From contig JAFSPU010000012.1 in NCBI GenBank assembly GCA_017451265.1, positions 124,001 through 188,000 on the forward strand: DNA of 64,000 bases, given 5' to 3'. Shown in pieces: positions 37,672 through 45,508 of this stretch. Source of the DNA: Clostridiales bacterium. GTDB taxonomy: Bacteria > Bacillota > Clostridia > Saccharofermentanales > Saccharofermentanaceae. Made by a program: the position numbers and the translations under genes. Each line of letters starts with the position of its first letter. Within the stretch, counting starts at the first letter, position 1. Below the pieces are notes generated by a model. The model saw only the letters and a list, made by a program, of their open reading frames with translations, searched no databases and was not told the DNA's origin.

Positions 37672-37731
37672 AGTTACACCCCAAACCGCCTCGAAAAGCA
37701 TTTTGGGTGTAAGGGAGGGGTGTAACTTTTT
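37672..37731 (+). terminator. Terminator with competing inner hairpin
   Basis: AGTTACACCCC (37672-37682) and GGGGTGTAACT (37717-37727) form a perfect 11-base stem that runs into TTTTT, a terminator for the plus-strand hydrolase gene. The left arm can instead pair with TTTTGGGTGT (37701-37710). The two folds exclude each other. It lies between converging genes. Confidence 0.6.
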
Positions 37732-37750
37732 CAGATAATAGGACGGGTAA

Positions 37751-38560
37751 TTAAAATCCGCTGTAAATGTTGAAAGAGTCTTTCCTGAGATTTCCGATCA
37801 AAGTCAGGCCGTAAGACTTTGCGAAGTCTACGCTCTGTACGGTCGGCTGCTGACGTGAGATCAGTACCGGGACGTAAGCTCGAATTACTTTCCTGACCAT
37901 ATCAATCGGCATGCGGCCTGTGGTAAACAGAGCGGTCGACATGGGGTCGATGCCGTTCCTATAAATGTAGCCGACAGCTTTATCGACGGCATTATGTCTG
38001 CCGATGTCCTCTGCCTCGAATATGATAGAGTCGTCTTTAATGACAACGCACGAGTGCGACGAGCGTGTCGCTCTGTGAAGCTCGGTGTCTTCTGATAGTC
38101 TTGCGAGGATAACCTCGGACATACGTGTCAGCTGCTCCGAAGTGATGCTGTGCGCAGGGATGGGCTCCAGTGATGCTCCGCCTTTGTTGGCTCTTAACAG
38201 GGTGGCGTTATCTGTACAGCAGGTGGGAACGATCACATCTTCTGCTGCCTGCACATTCTCCCATACAGCGGGGGCGACAAATACCTTAGCCTTGCTGTGC
38301 TGCTCGAGAATATGTATGGAATCAATGCTTCCGGGGGTGATCCCGTTCTCAGTCATCAGCCTGCCCGTGATAAGCTCCGGAAGGAAGGTAGGCGTACACA
38401 CGACCTTGCCCGCAAGCTTATCGTTGACATAGATATAGAGCAGATATTCGCTTATCAGTTCGACCTGCTCGGAAGAAATCTCCGCACTGTCCTGATGCAG
38501 ACTTTTAGAGCTGACACTCTGTGACAGAAGAAGATTTCCGCTGTGTGCTTCCGCATTCAT
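37751..38560 (-). CDS. fdhD: FdhD-like sulfurtransferase
   Basis: A 269-residue FdhD protein, which delivers sulfur from a cysteine desulfurase to the molybdenum/tungsten cofactor of formate dehydrogenase. Diagnostic segments are EDIGRHNAVDKAVG and the ending GLTLIG-FNIYSG. The cysteine loop reads PTCCTDN (Cys114, Cys115), whereas the E. coli enzyme has CxxC, so the loop differs. No formate dehydrogenase or molybdopterin gene lies in this window. It starts seven bases after the stop of the zinc-ribbon gene upstream, with a weak ribosome site, suggesting coupled translation. Confidence 0.88.
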   Translation of the reverse strand: MNAEAHSGNLLLSQSVSSKSLHQDSAEISSEQVELISEYLLYIYVNDKLAGKVVCTPTFLPELITGRLMTENGITPGSIDSIHILEQHSKAKVFVAPAVWENVQAAEDVIVPTCCTDNATLLRANKGGASLEPIPAHSITSEQLTRMSEVILARLSEDTELHRATRSSHSCVVIKDDSIIFEAEDIGRHNAVDKAVGYIYRNGIDPMSTALFTTGRMPIDMVRKVIRAYVPVLISRQQPTVQSVDFAKSYGLTLIGNLRKDSFNIYSGF

Positions 38561-38567
38561 AAACAGA

Positions 38568-39812
38568 TCAGGATCCTACGTAGATAACTACCCAGTCATC
38601 GTCGATGAGTTCATAAGGGTGTCCGCAGTGAGGACACTTCTCTACGTGCATGGCATCGAAGGTCGCGCCGCAGGTCTTGCAGTTAACTGCGTGGATGGAG
38701 AAGCCCAGATCATTGGAGCGGTTCAGACGCTTTATCATCTCCATCTTGAAATTGCGCTGATGTCTGCCGATCTTGCCGTCACAGTAAACCTCACAGACAA
38801 CGTAATTGATCAGCCTTACATGGAGGACATCACCGACCACGGTGCATCCCTCGTACTTGAATCCGCCTCTGTAATCAACGTCGATGACATCGTTCAGGTA
38901 ACCGAGATTATCACGGCCCTTGTAGATTGACAGGTTGTTTCTGTCCTCGGAGAAGATGATGGCTCTCAGAAGATCCTGGATCTTTCCTTCGAAATACTCA
39001 TAAGAAAAATCAGGGATGTACGAGCGTATCTCGTTTTCCATTTTCTTCTTGGTAAAGCGCGCTGCCTGGATGTCTGAAGTGTCAGCGGCCTGCGCGAACA
39101 TTTTGGAGAATGAAGTCACGGCAAGTATGAAGGAGAATCCCAGGTAGAGGAATATCGTTCCGAGCCAGCCGGTGATGAGTCCTGCTATGACTCCGAAGAA
39201 TAATCCGGCGCCCAGAGATCCTGATGTCTTCCAGTTATAGATAAATACGCCAATGGCGACTAATAACGCAAGAATAACACCGGCCCCAACGACTTTCTTC
39301 ATATTTCGCTCGGTCTTTTTTCTTTCGATGAACTTCGGCAAAGTGTAGAAGCTCGTGACGCAGGGGAAGAACTTAAAGGTCTTGAACCTGGTGCCGCACA
39401 TGGGACAGCCGTTGACGAAAGTCTTGGCGCCTGCCGCGTGTCCGCAGTTAGGGCAGCTGATGGTCTCTTCCTGATATCCCTGCTTATAAAGGACGTTGCA
39501 GTAGAGAGTCTCGGTGTCCTTGTCGGAACGCGCAAGGAAGGTGCCGTCCTTGTAGTACTCGGTCTCGTAATTGCACTCTTTGAATGTCATGTCGAGTGTG
39601 TAGGGCTGCTTGTCGTAATGGACGGCTTTGTCGATGTCGTCCTCGATCCTGTCGATCTTCTTTACAGCCTGGATGCCCTTCTGTTCGAGCCTGTTGCGGT
39701 GGCACTCGAGAAAGTAGGCAAAATCCGATGACGAGTGCTGCGGAATCGGGCCGCCATTGTAAAACTCCTTGTACTGCTCGAAGAATTCGTCTCTGATAGT
39801 AGCTGAACTCAT
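38568..39812 (-). CDS. Double zinc-ribbon membrane protein with Tim44-like domain
   Basis: A protein of about 414 residues. A first zinc ribbon CPNCGH-x-CPMCG lies near residue 125, then two membrane segments (about 180-230), a region YFEGKIQDLLRAIIFSED through DVLHVRLINYVV that resembles the Tim44/NTF2-like fold, and a C-terminal zinc ribbon CKTCG-x-CPHCG. No catalytic motif is seen. I chose the ATG at 39812 because AAGGAGG lies eight bases upstream; a frame to 39848 would contain that site. It is co-transcribed with fdhD, although no functional link is known. Confidence 0.7.
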   Translation of the reverse strand: MSSATIRDEFFEQYKEFYNGGPIPQHSSSDFAYFLECHRNRLEQKGIQAVKKIDRIEDDIDKAVHYDKQPYTLDMTFKECNYETEYYKDGTFLARSDKDTETLYCNVLYKQGYQEETISCPNCGHAAGAKTFVNGCPMCGTRFKTFKFFPCVTSFYTLPKFIERKKTERNMKKVVGAGVILALLVAIGVFIYNWKTSGSLGAGLFFGVIAGLITGWLGTIFLYLGFSFILAVTSFSKMFAQAADTSDIQAARFTKKKMENEIRSYIPDFSYEYFEGKIQDLLRAIIFSEDRNNLSIYKGRDNLGYLNDVIDVDYRGGFKYEGCTVVGDVLHVRLINYVVCEVYCDGKIGRHQRNFKMEMIKRLNRSNDLGFSIHAVNCKTCGATFDAMHVEKCPHCGHPYELIDDDWVVIYVGS

Positions 39813-39837
39813 GCGCATATCCTCCTTATCCATCCAT

Positions 39838-39864
39838 AATTGTATCATGTAAAAGTGCTATAAT
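39838..39864. promoter_or_regulatory. Divergent extended -10 promoters
   Basis: On the plus strand TGCTATAAT ends at 39864; on the minus strand TGATACAAT ends at 39838. Both are extended -10 boxes, back to back, serving the 138-residue protein on the right and the zinc-ribbon gene on the left. The close packing means the two polymerases would compete. Confidence 0.5.
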
Positions 39865-39883
39865 TCATGTATGTGGTGAACTT

Positions 39884-40300
39884 ATGAAATTCAAATATAT
39901 CAGGATACAAGGCAGAGAGCTGGCCGTTAATACCATGAGAGGGAAGGGCATATTCAGTATGCTTAATCAGCTTGTGACGGACGGCGTCATGGACGAGGAG
40001 GATGTAGGGCTGTTCAAGGCCATCGACGACTGGTTCGTGAAGGAACTTCCGTTCCCTCCGCAGTGTAAGCGGCAGGAGAAAGTTATCTGCTGGTTCAAGG
40101 CTGAGAACAGCGAGATGATGATGAAGATGATACAGCCGCTGCTCTGGCTCCTGGAAAGATATAATCACCCGTATGATGTCATTTATACCAATTTCCCGGG
40201 CGATGATGTGGTCTATGAAGACGAATACCAGATCGCTGTCAGGGTCGACGATAATATCGTGATAGAGGAATTGCAGGATAGCTGGTCCCCGGAGGATTGA
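39884..40300 (+). CDS. Unknown 138-residue protein linked to the radical SAM gene
   Basis: I do not recognise this family. It starts MKFKYIRIQGRELAVNT, has an amphipathic helical middle with several Met (SEMMMKMIQPLLWLLERY) and ends acidic. There is no signal peptide or membrane segment. It precedes the AmmeMemoRadiSam radical SAM gene by one base, so the two are certainly co-translated. It may be a partner or target of that enzyme, but nothing in the sequence shows which. Confidence 0.7.
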   Translation: MKFKYIRIQGRELAVNTMRGKGIFSMLNQLVTDGVMDEEDVGLFKAIDDWFVKELPFPPQCKRQEKVICWFKAENSEMMMKMIQPLLWLLERYNHPYDVIYTNFPGDDVVYEDEYQIAVRVDDNIVIEELQDSWSPED

Positions 40301-40301
40301 T

Positions 40302-41138
40302 ATGAGCAGGTGTAAAGTTTGTTTCAGGCATTGCGATCTTAAAGAAGGCGTCCTCGGTTACTGCGGCGCGAGGATCTGTCGTGACGGCGAGGTGGTGGAA
40401 GCCAACTACGGCCGTGTAACTTCAGTTGCGCTTGACCCGATAGAGAAGAAGCCCCTGCGCCATTTCTTCCCGGGCTCAAAGATAGTCTCGGTCGGAAGCT
40501 ACGGCTGCAACTTAAGGTGCCCTTTCTGCCAGAACAACGAAATCTCCTGGGGCGAGGGCGCAAAGCTTTTCTCGCAGACGGCTGCCGTCATGATGCCGGA
40601 GCAGATCGTGGAGCTCGCCGAGAGCTATAAAGAGGCCGGCAACATCGGCATTGCGTTTACTTATAACGAGCCGCTCGTGGGCTACGAGTATGTGCGTGAC
40701 ACTGCCAAGCTTGCGCATGAGAAGGGCCTTAAGAACGTAATCGTAAGCAACGGTACCGCGGAGCTTGATGTGCTAAGGCAGATCAGTCCTTACATCGATG
40801 CCATGAACATAGACCTTAAGTGCTTTGATCGCGAGAAGTATAAAAAGGTGCTTGAGGGTGACCTTGACATGACGATGGCGTTCATTGAGGAGGCTGCAAA
40901 GACAGCGCACATCGAGATAACATGCCTTATTGTGCCCGGCATAAGCGATGATGCGCAGCAGATCCGCAAGATGACATCCTGGATCGCCTCGATCGATCCT
41001 GAGATCCCTTTGCACGTGTCCCGCTTCCATCCCTGCTTCCATATGGATGACAGTGCTCCGACGCCCGTCGAGACCGTATATGAGCTTGCCGAAGTGGCCC
41101 GCGAGAGCCTGAAGCATGTCTATACAGGGAACTGCTAG
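40302..41138 (+). CDS. AmmeMemoRadiSam system radical SAM enzyme
   Basis: A 278-residue radical SAM enzyme. The SAM cluster motif is Cys69-x3-Cys73-x2-Cys76 (GCNLRCPFCQN). An N-terminal cysteine set CKVCFRHC-DLKEG-GYCGAR, together with EKKPLRHFFPG, marks the PflA-like AmmeMemoRadiSam branch. AFTYNEPLVGYEYV is the usual second-strand motif. Proteins A and B of the system lie at 21639-22962. The reaction is not established for this family. It is preceded by the unknown 138-residue protein. Confidence 0.9.
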   Translation: MSRCKVCFRHCDLKEGVLGYCGARICRDGEVVEANYGRVTSVALDPIEKKPLRHFFPGSKIVSVGSYGCNLRCPFCQNNEISWGEGAKLFSQTAAVMMPEQIVELAESYKEAGNIGIAFTYNEPLVGYEYVRDTAKLAHEKGLKNVIVSNGTAELDVLRQISPYIDAMNIDLKCFDREKYKKVLEGDLDMTMAFIEEAAKTAHIEITCLIVPGISDDAQQIRKMTSWIASIDPEIPLHVSRFHPCFHMDDSAPTPVETVYELAEVARESLKHVYTGNC

Positions 41139-41215
41139 TGTTAAAAAAGTAGAGCCGTAATAGCGTTTTTTATGCGTTTTTGGGCAAATTCACAGAATGT
41201 AAAAGATATTTTCGG

Positions 41216-41225
41216 GGTGTAAAAT
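41216..41225 (+). promoter_or_regulatory. -10 region of the repeat lipoprotein gene
   Basis: TGTAAAAT (41218-41225) is a plausible -10 with preceding TG. The 12-mer GGTGTAAAATTA here recurs exactly at 50483-50494 in the promoter of the small membrane protein cluster. The -35 is unclear. The rest of the gap after the radical SAM gene is AT-rich without other structure. Confidence 0.35.
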
Positions 41226-41286
41226 TAAATCGATATAAGGCGAATAGATTCGTTTTATTAATTTTTTTCTAATGGGAGGAAAATGT

Positions 41287-42555
41287 ATGAAAGCAAGCAA
41301 GAAGTTGATCGCTTCAGCTGTTTGTGTTTCCATGCTCGCTTCTCTTGGCGGATGTGCTATGTTCGACAAGGATGATGAGGGCGTGCTCAAGGCAGCAGAA
41401 GACTATGCAACAGCAATCCAGAAGGTTAAGCTCGGTGACATCACAGATCTTATGACTAACGGTGATGACCTCGCAGATACTCTCGATTATCTCGTAAATG
41501 ATACTGAGGGTATGCCTGCAGAGTACTCCGACATCTGCGCTGCTATCGCAAGCACAATCTCTTATGAGATCGATGAAGAGTCTGTTCAGTCTTCCAAGAA
41601 GAATGCTGAGGGTAGTGTTGATGTTACATGGACACTCGTTGATTACGATGCAATCTTCGATCAGGTAAGCGAGGACGGCGGTGACGCTGATGCATTCATC
41701 GATGCTCTTACAGCTGATGATGCTGATACACAGGAAATTTCTACAACAATCAACTTCGTTCTTGAGGACGAGACTTGGCTCGTAGACGATGAGGACGGAG
41801 ACGTTCTGAACGAAGTATATGCATTCTATGCAGATGCTGCTGACTACTCCTTCGTACCTCCTCTCATTGACTACATCGAGGATGCTTACTGGTACTATTC
41901 TGATGACAGTGTTTACACTAACTTCAGCCAGATCGAGCTCGACATCATCACAACAACAGAGGGTGAAGAGATTCCTTTCGAGTTCACATATGAGTATTAC
42001 CTGAACGGCGAACTCATCTACACAAGTGATGTATGCACAGACCAGGGTCACTGGATCGAGGCTTATTATGGTCCTAACTATGATCCCGCTGCACAGGTTG
42101 ATGCAAACGGCAACCTCATCGCTGGTGAGTACAGATGCGTTATGTACGATCTCGCAGGCAACGTTCTTGCTGATCTGACATGTACAGTTGAGACTCTCGA
42201 GTACAGCGAAGCTGATGCAAGCATGATCGACGATGTTGTTTGGTACTGGACAGATGATGACGATACATACATCGATACAGATTCCATCGAGCTCGACATC
42301 ATCCCTACATCTGAGGGCCAGGAGTGTATCTGGAACTTCTACTATGAGATCTACATCGACGGCGATCTTGTTTACACAAGCGGCGCTATGGAGGATCAGG
42401 GCTACTGGATCGAGGCTTACTACAGTGAGTACTACGACGACGAGATCCAGCTCACAGACGATGGCAACCACATCCCCGGTGAGTACACATGTATCTTCTA
42501 TGATCTTTCCGGTAATGAGATCGCAGCTTCCACATGTACTGTTGAAGTAAGCTGA
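41287..42555 (+). CDS. Lipoprotein with two tandem acidic beta repeats
   Basis: A 422-residue lipoprotein with lipobox LGGC. After an N-terminal domain of about 165 residues come two repeats of about 105 residues, aligned at DAYWYYSDDSVY and DVVWYWTDDDDTY, both with DQG-x-WIEAYY, GEYxC and the ending CTVE. They are probably beta-sandwich domains and are strongly acidic. The function is unknown; surface binding is plausible. I chose ATG 41287 because GGGAGGA lies seven bases upstream; ATG 41272 precedes that site. A strong terminator follows. Confidence 0.75.
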   Translation: MKASKKLIASAVCVSMLASLGGCAMFDKDDEGVLKAAEDYATAIQKVKLGDITDLMTNGDDLADTLDYLVNDTEGMPAEYSDICAAIASTISYEIDEESVQSSKKNAEGSVDVTWTLVDYDAIFDQVSEDGGDADAFIDALTADDADTQEISTTINFVLEDETWLVDDEDGDVLNEVYAFYADAADYSFVPPLIDYIEDAYWYYSDDSVYTNFSQIELDIITTTEGEEIPFEFTYEYYLNGELIYTSDVCTDQGHWIEAYYGPNYDPAAQVDANGNLIAGEYRCVMYDLAGNVLADLTCTVETLEYSEADASMIDDVVWYWTDDDDTYIDTDSIELDIIPTSEGQECIWNFYYEIYIDGDLVYTSGAMEDQGYWIEAYYSEYYDDEIQLTDDGNHIPGEYTCIFYDLSGNEIAASTCTVEVS

Positions 42556-42583
42556 TCATAAGATTACTGAGATCTTTAATGAG

Positions 42584-42609
42584 AAGGTCCGGAGCAATCC
42601 GGACCTTTT
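42584..42609 (+). terminator. Intrinsic terminator after the repeat lipoprotein gene
   Basis: AAGGTCCGGA and TCCGGACCTT form a perfect 10-base stem closed by GCAA and followed by TTTT. It stops transcription from the lipoprotein gene immediately before the response regulator promoter. Confidence 0.9.
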
Positions 42610-42613
42610 CTAA

Positions 42614-42631
42614 TGCTATAATGTCCGTATG
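42614..42631 (+). promoter_or_regulatory. Extended -10 box of a leaderless response regulator gene
   Basis: TGCTATAAT (42614-42622) is an extended -10. The ATG begins at 42629, six bases after it, exactly where transcription should start. No ribosome site precedes the ATG. The paralogous regulator at 56454 has the same arrangement. Confidence 0.6.
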
Positions 42632-43339
42632 GATGAATTCAAAGTTCTGATGATCGATGATGATGAAGTGATCGCGCAGACGACTGCGGAGTACTTCAAT
42701 ATGTTTGATGTGAAGACGGCATACGTTACGAACTACGACGATGCCGTTGATTTTCTTGAGAAGAACATGGTCAGCCTGCTGCTCCTCGACATCAACCTCG
42801 GCGACAGGTCGGGCTTCGACCTTTGCAAGAAGGTGCGCGAGGACTACGACATGCCGATCTTCTTTATAAGCGCGCGGACAAGTGACGATGACGTATTGAT
42901 CGCGCTTAATATCGGCGGCGACGACTACATCAAGAAGCCTTACACCTTGAGCATCCTGCTCGCAAAGGTCAAGTCCACACTTGCGCGTTACGAGCGTGAG
43001 GCGAAGGCTGCCGAGAGTGCTCCCGTGAGCAGTTCGGGGTCCACTTCACTTGCGGCTGACATTCATCTTGATACCAACACACATAAGCTCATGGTTAAGG
43101 GCGAGGCGGTGAGCCTCAAGGCGATGGAGTACAAGATGCTCCTGTACCTGCTCGAGAACCGCGGCCGCGTGGTCACGAAGGACGAGCTTCTGAAGAATGT
43201 CTGGGACGATGAATACATCGGCGAGGGCACGCTTGCAGTGCACATAAGACACCTGCGCGAGAAGATAGAGACTGACCCCAAGAACCCCGATATCATTAAG
43301 ACTGTCTGGGGCGTCGGCTACATGATCGAGGAAGCTTAA
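42629..43339 (+). CDS. OmpR family response regulator
   Basis: A 236-residue regulator: receiver domain with MIDDDE and Asp54 (LLLDINLGDRSGF), KKPYTLSILLAKV, then a winged helix with LKAMEYKMLLYLLE and LAVHIRHLREKIE. It shares EYFNMF and the rest of its layout with the regulator at 56454, so the two are recent paralogs. It probably controls the ABC transporter of its own module through TAAG repeats at 44643-44680. The stop overlaps the kinase start (TAATG). Confidence 0.92.
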   Translation: MDEFKVLMIDDDEVIAQTTAEYFNMFDVKTAYVTNYDDAVDFLEKNMVSLLLLDINLGDRSGFDLCKKVREDYDMPIFFISARTSDDDVLIALNIGGDDYIKKPYTLSILLAKVKSTLARYEREAKAAESAPVSSSGSTSLAADIHLDTNTHKLMVKGEAVSLKAMEYKMLLYLLENRGRVVTKDELLKNVWDDEYIGEGTLAVHIRHLREKIETDPKNPDIIKTVWGVGYMIEEA

Positions 43340-44637
43340 TGAAGAATTATTTCCGCACGGTCTTTGCGATAGCGGTTCTTTTTGTGCTCGGTATCGGTGT
43401 GTTTGCGTTTTCTACCTTAAGCGGCATAACCGCATCTCAACTTGCGAATGAAACAGTCGTTGTTCTTAATGACTTAACGCAGGACTGCGCGGAGAACTGG
43501 GATGATCTGTCGGCTGTCTCCGAGACCGATTACGGCGTCTATTATGTCGTGCTCGATTCTACTAACGGTGTGCGAATTGATCAGCGCCCTGGTGTCATAG
43601 CAGGAAGGATGACGGTCGAGACTGCGATCAAGAACAGATATCCTTATCAGTATGTAACAAGAGGCGATCAGATTCTCGGTGCTGTAATAGTTATCGATGA
43701 CGGACGCGCTGATGTGCGTTCCGCGAGAATGACGATACTTGCCGCATTAACTGTTACAGGTTTTATCATCATCGCGGGCGCGGTTATATACGGACTTTAT
43801 GTAAAGAAGAATATAGTTACTCCGTTCAGCAGGATGGAAGAGTTCGCAGGCAAGGTCGCCGAAGGTAATCTTGATGAGCCGCTGATGATGGAGAAGAACA
43901 ATATGTTCGGCGTGTTCTCGGAAAGCTTCGATATCATGCGCGAGGAGTTAAGCGCTTCGCGTGCCCGTGAGATCGCGCTGCAGAAGAAGGAGAAGGAACT
44001 GGTCGCTTCTTTAAGTCACGATCTGAAGACTCCTATTACCGGAATCAAGCTTACGACAGAGCTTCTTAAGGCGAAGAATGAGATGGGTGCTCATGATGCC
44101 GATATGGAAGAGAAGCTCGATAATATCTATAAGAAGGCGGACCAGATTGATGTGCTCGTCACGGATCTGTTCACATCGACGCTCGATGATCTGGGTGAAG
44201 TTAAGGTCGTGCTTAATGATGAGCCCTCGAGTGTACTGGTTGATATCGTCAGGAAGTATGACGATAAGAATCTCGCTGTCATGGATGAAGTACCGGGAGT
44301 TATCATCAGTACTGATGTTAAGAGGATGAGCCAGGTAATCGGCAATATAATCCACAATTCCTATAAGTATGCGGATACAAAGATCGATGTCGGATTTAAG
44401 GTTGTTGAGAATAACCTTGAGATGCGTATCCGTGACTACGGCCCGGGTGTTCCTGATTCTGAGATCGAGCTGATCACGAATAAGTTCTACAGAGGCAAGG
44501 CTCAGAGTGAGTCGGGCGCTGAAGGTTCGGGACTCGGTCTTTATATTGCTAAGAGTCTCATGGAGAAGATGAACGGCTCCCTTATCTGCGAGTCGGATAA
44601 CGGACTTGCCATCACTCTCGTAATACCTCTCGCGTAA
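43339..44637 (+). CDS. Sensor histidine kinase with HAMP domain
   Basis: A 432-residue kinase. Two membrane segments (about 8-28 and 132-153) enclose an outer domain of about 100 residues; a HAMP domain and HisKA with His227 (SLSHDLKTPITG) follow. N box NIIHNSYKYA and G box GSGLGLYIA are intact. It is paralogous to the kinase at 57143. The outer domain is larger than in classical BceS kinases, so it could sense a ligand directly as well as through the transporter. Confidence 0.9.
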   Translation: MKNYFRTVFAIAVLFVLGIGVFAFSTLSGITASQLANETVVVLNDLTQDCAENWDDLSAVSETDYGVYYVVLDSTNGVRIDQRPGVIAGRMTVETAIKNRYPYQYVTRGDQILGAVIVIDDGRADVRSARMTILAALTVTGFIIIAGAVIYGLYVKKNIVTPFSRMEEFAGKVAEGNLDEPLMMEKNNMFGVFSESFDIMREELSASRAREIALQKKEKELVASLSHDLKTPITGIKLTTELLKAKNEMGAHDADMEEKLDNIYKKADQIDVLVTDLFTSTLDDLGEVKVVLNDEPSSVLVDIVRKYDDKNLAVMDEVPGVIISTDVKRMSQVIGNIIHNSYKYADTKIDVGFKVVENNLEMRIRDYGPGVPDSEIELITNKFYRGKAQSESGAEGSGLGLYIAKSLMEKMNGSLICESDNGLAITLVIPLA

Positions 44638-44642
44638 TCCCG

Positions 44643-44707
44643 TTAAGAATTTGATAAGAATTTAACAAGGCTTCGGTAAAGAAGTCTTGATTCAGAACTC
44701 ATACAAT
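44643..44707 (+). promoter_or_regulatory. Promoter with four phased TAAG-like repeats
   Basis: TAAGAATT occurs at 44644 and 44655, followed by weaker copies CAAGGCTT at 44666 and TAAAGAAG at 44677, all 11 bases apart. A -10 TACAAT (44702-44707) has no proper -35, as expected for a promoter activated by a bound regulator. The first strong copies and the 48/37-base register match the other two modules. Confidence 0.6.
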
Positions 44708-44744
44708 ACGAGCATAAGAAACTCGAATGAGAAGGAGATTAGGT

Positions 44745-45503
44745 ATGAGTTCGGTTCTAAAGACAGAGAAATTATGTAAATCATTTTCTAACGGCGGCGT
44801 TCAGCAGCACGTAATTAAGAATCTCGATCTGGAGATCGTTAAGGGTGACTTCACGGTAATAATGGGAGCATCGGGCTCCGGTAAGTCCACACTTCTTTAT
44901 GCGCTGTCCGGCATGGATAAGCCGACGATGGGAAAGATCCACTTCGACGGTGAGGAGATCCAGGACATGAGCAATGATCAGCTTGCCTCATTCAGACGCG
45001 GCAACTGCGGATTCGTTTTCCAGAGCATCTATCTTCTTGAGAATCAGACGGTTCTGGATAATGTCTTAACAGGTGCGCTCATCGTACAGAAGAATTCACC
45101 TGAATTAGTTAAGAAGGCAAAAGAACTTCTTAAGAAGGTCGGAATAAACGAAGAGCTGTGGAACAAGTATCCGAATCAGCTGTCAGGCGGTGAGGCGCAG
45201 AGAGTAGGAATCGTAAGAGCGATCATCAATAATCCTACGATCCTCTTCGCAGATGAGCCTACAGGTCAGCTCAATTCCGCATCAGGTAAAGACGTTCTCG
45301 ATATATTCACGGAAGTACATAAGAACGGTCAGAGCATCGTGATGGTAACGCATGACCTGAAGACCGCACTCCGCGGCACGAGAGTTCTGTTCTTAAGAGA
45401 CGGTAATGTCGTCGGCGAGTACAGGATGAAGAATTACGGGGAAGACGATATGAAGGAAAGACGCACAGGACTGCAGAACTTCCTCGATGAGATGGGATGG
45501 TAA
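44745..45503 (+). CDS. ABC transporter ATPase (BceA/SalX-like)
   Basis: A 252-residue ATPase with Walker A GASGSGKST, signature LSGGEAQRVGIVRA, Walker B ILFADEPTGQLNS and H-loop MVTHDLK. It closely resembles the ATPase at 59327 (KLCKSFSNGGVQQHV in both). ATG 44745 has AAGGAG in front; the upstream ATG 44727 does not. The permease start overlaps or closely follows its stop. The family often confers resistance to peptide antibiotics. Confidence 0.9.
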   Translation: MSSVLKTEKLCKSFSNGGVQQHVIKNLDLEIVKGDFTVIMGASGSGKSTLLYALSGMDKPTMGKIHFDGEEIQDMSNDQLASFRRGNCGFVFQSIYLLENQTVLDNVLTGALIVQKNSPELVKKAKELLKKVGINEELWNKYPNQLSGGEAQRVGIVRAIINNPTILFADEPTGQLNSASGKDVLDIFTEVHKNGQSIVMVTHDLKTALRGTRVLFLRDGNVVGEYRMKNYGEDDMKERRTGLQNFLDEMGW

Positions 45504-45508
45504 TTCAC

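Noticed and set aside
39871..39879. Mini-ORF ATG-TGG-TGA placed six bases after the -10 of the 138-residue protein gene, as at the leaderless genes.
   Set aside because: Two codons are too few to argue for a regulatory ORF, and GGTGA itself can serve as ribosome site for the true ATG.
41139..41215. T runs after the radical SAM gene resembling a terminator.
   Set aside because: No adequate stem precedes the T runs; the region is simply AT-rich.
41314..42471. A long minus-strand frame opposite the repeat lipoprotein gene.
   Set aside because: It mirrors the repeated, biased codons of the plus-strand gene and reads as a low-complexity Val/Cys-rich product.
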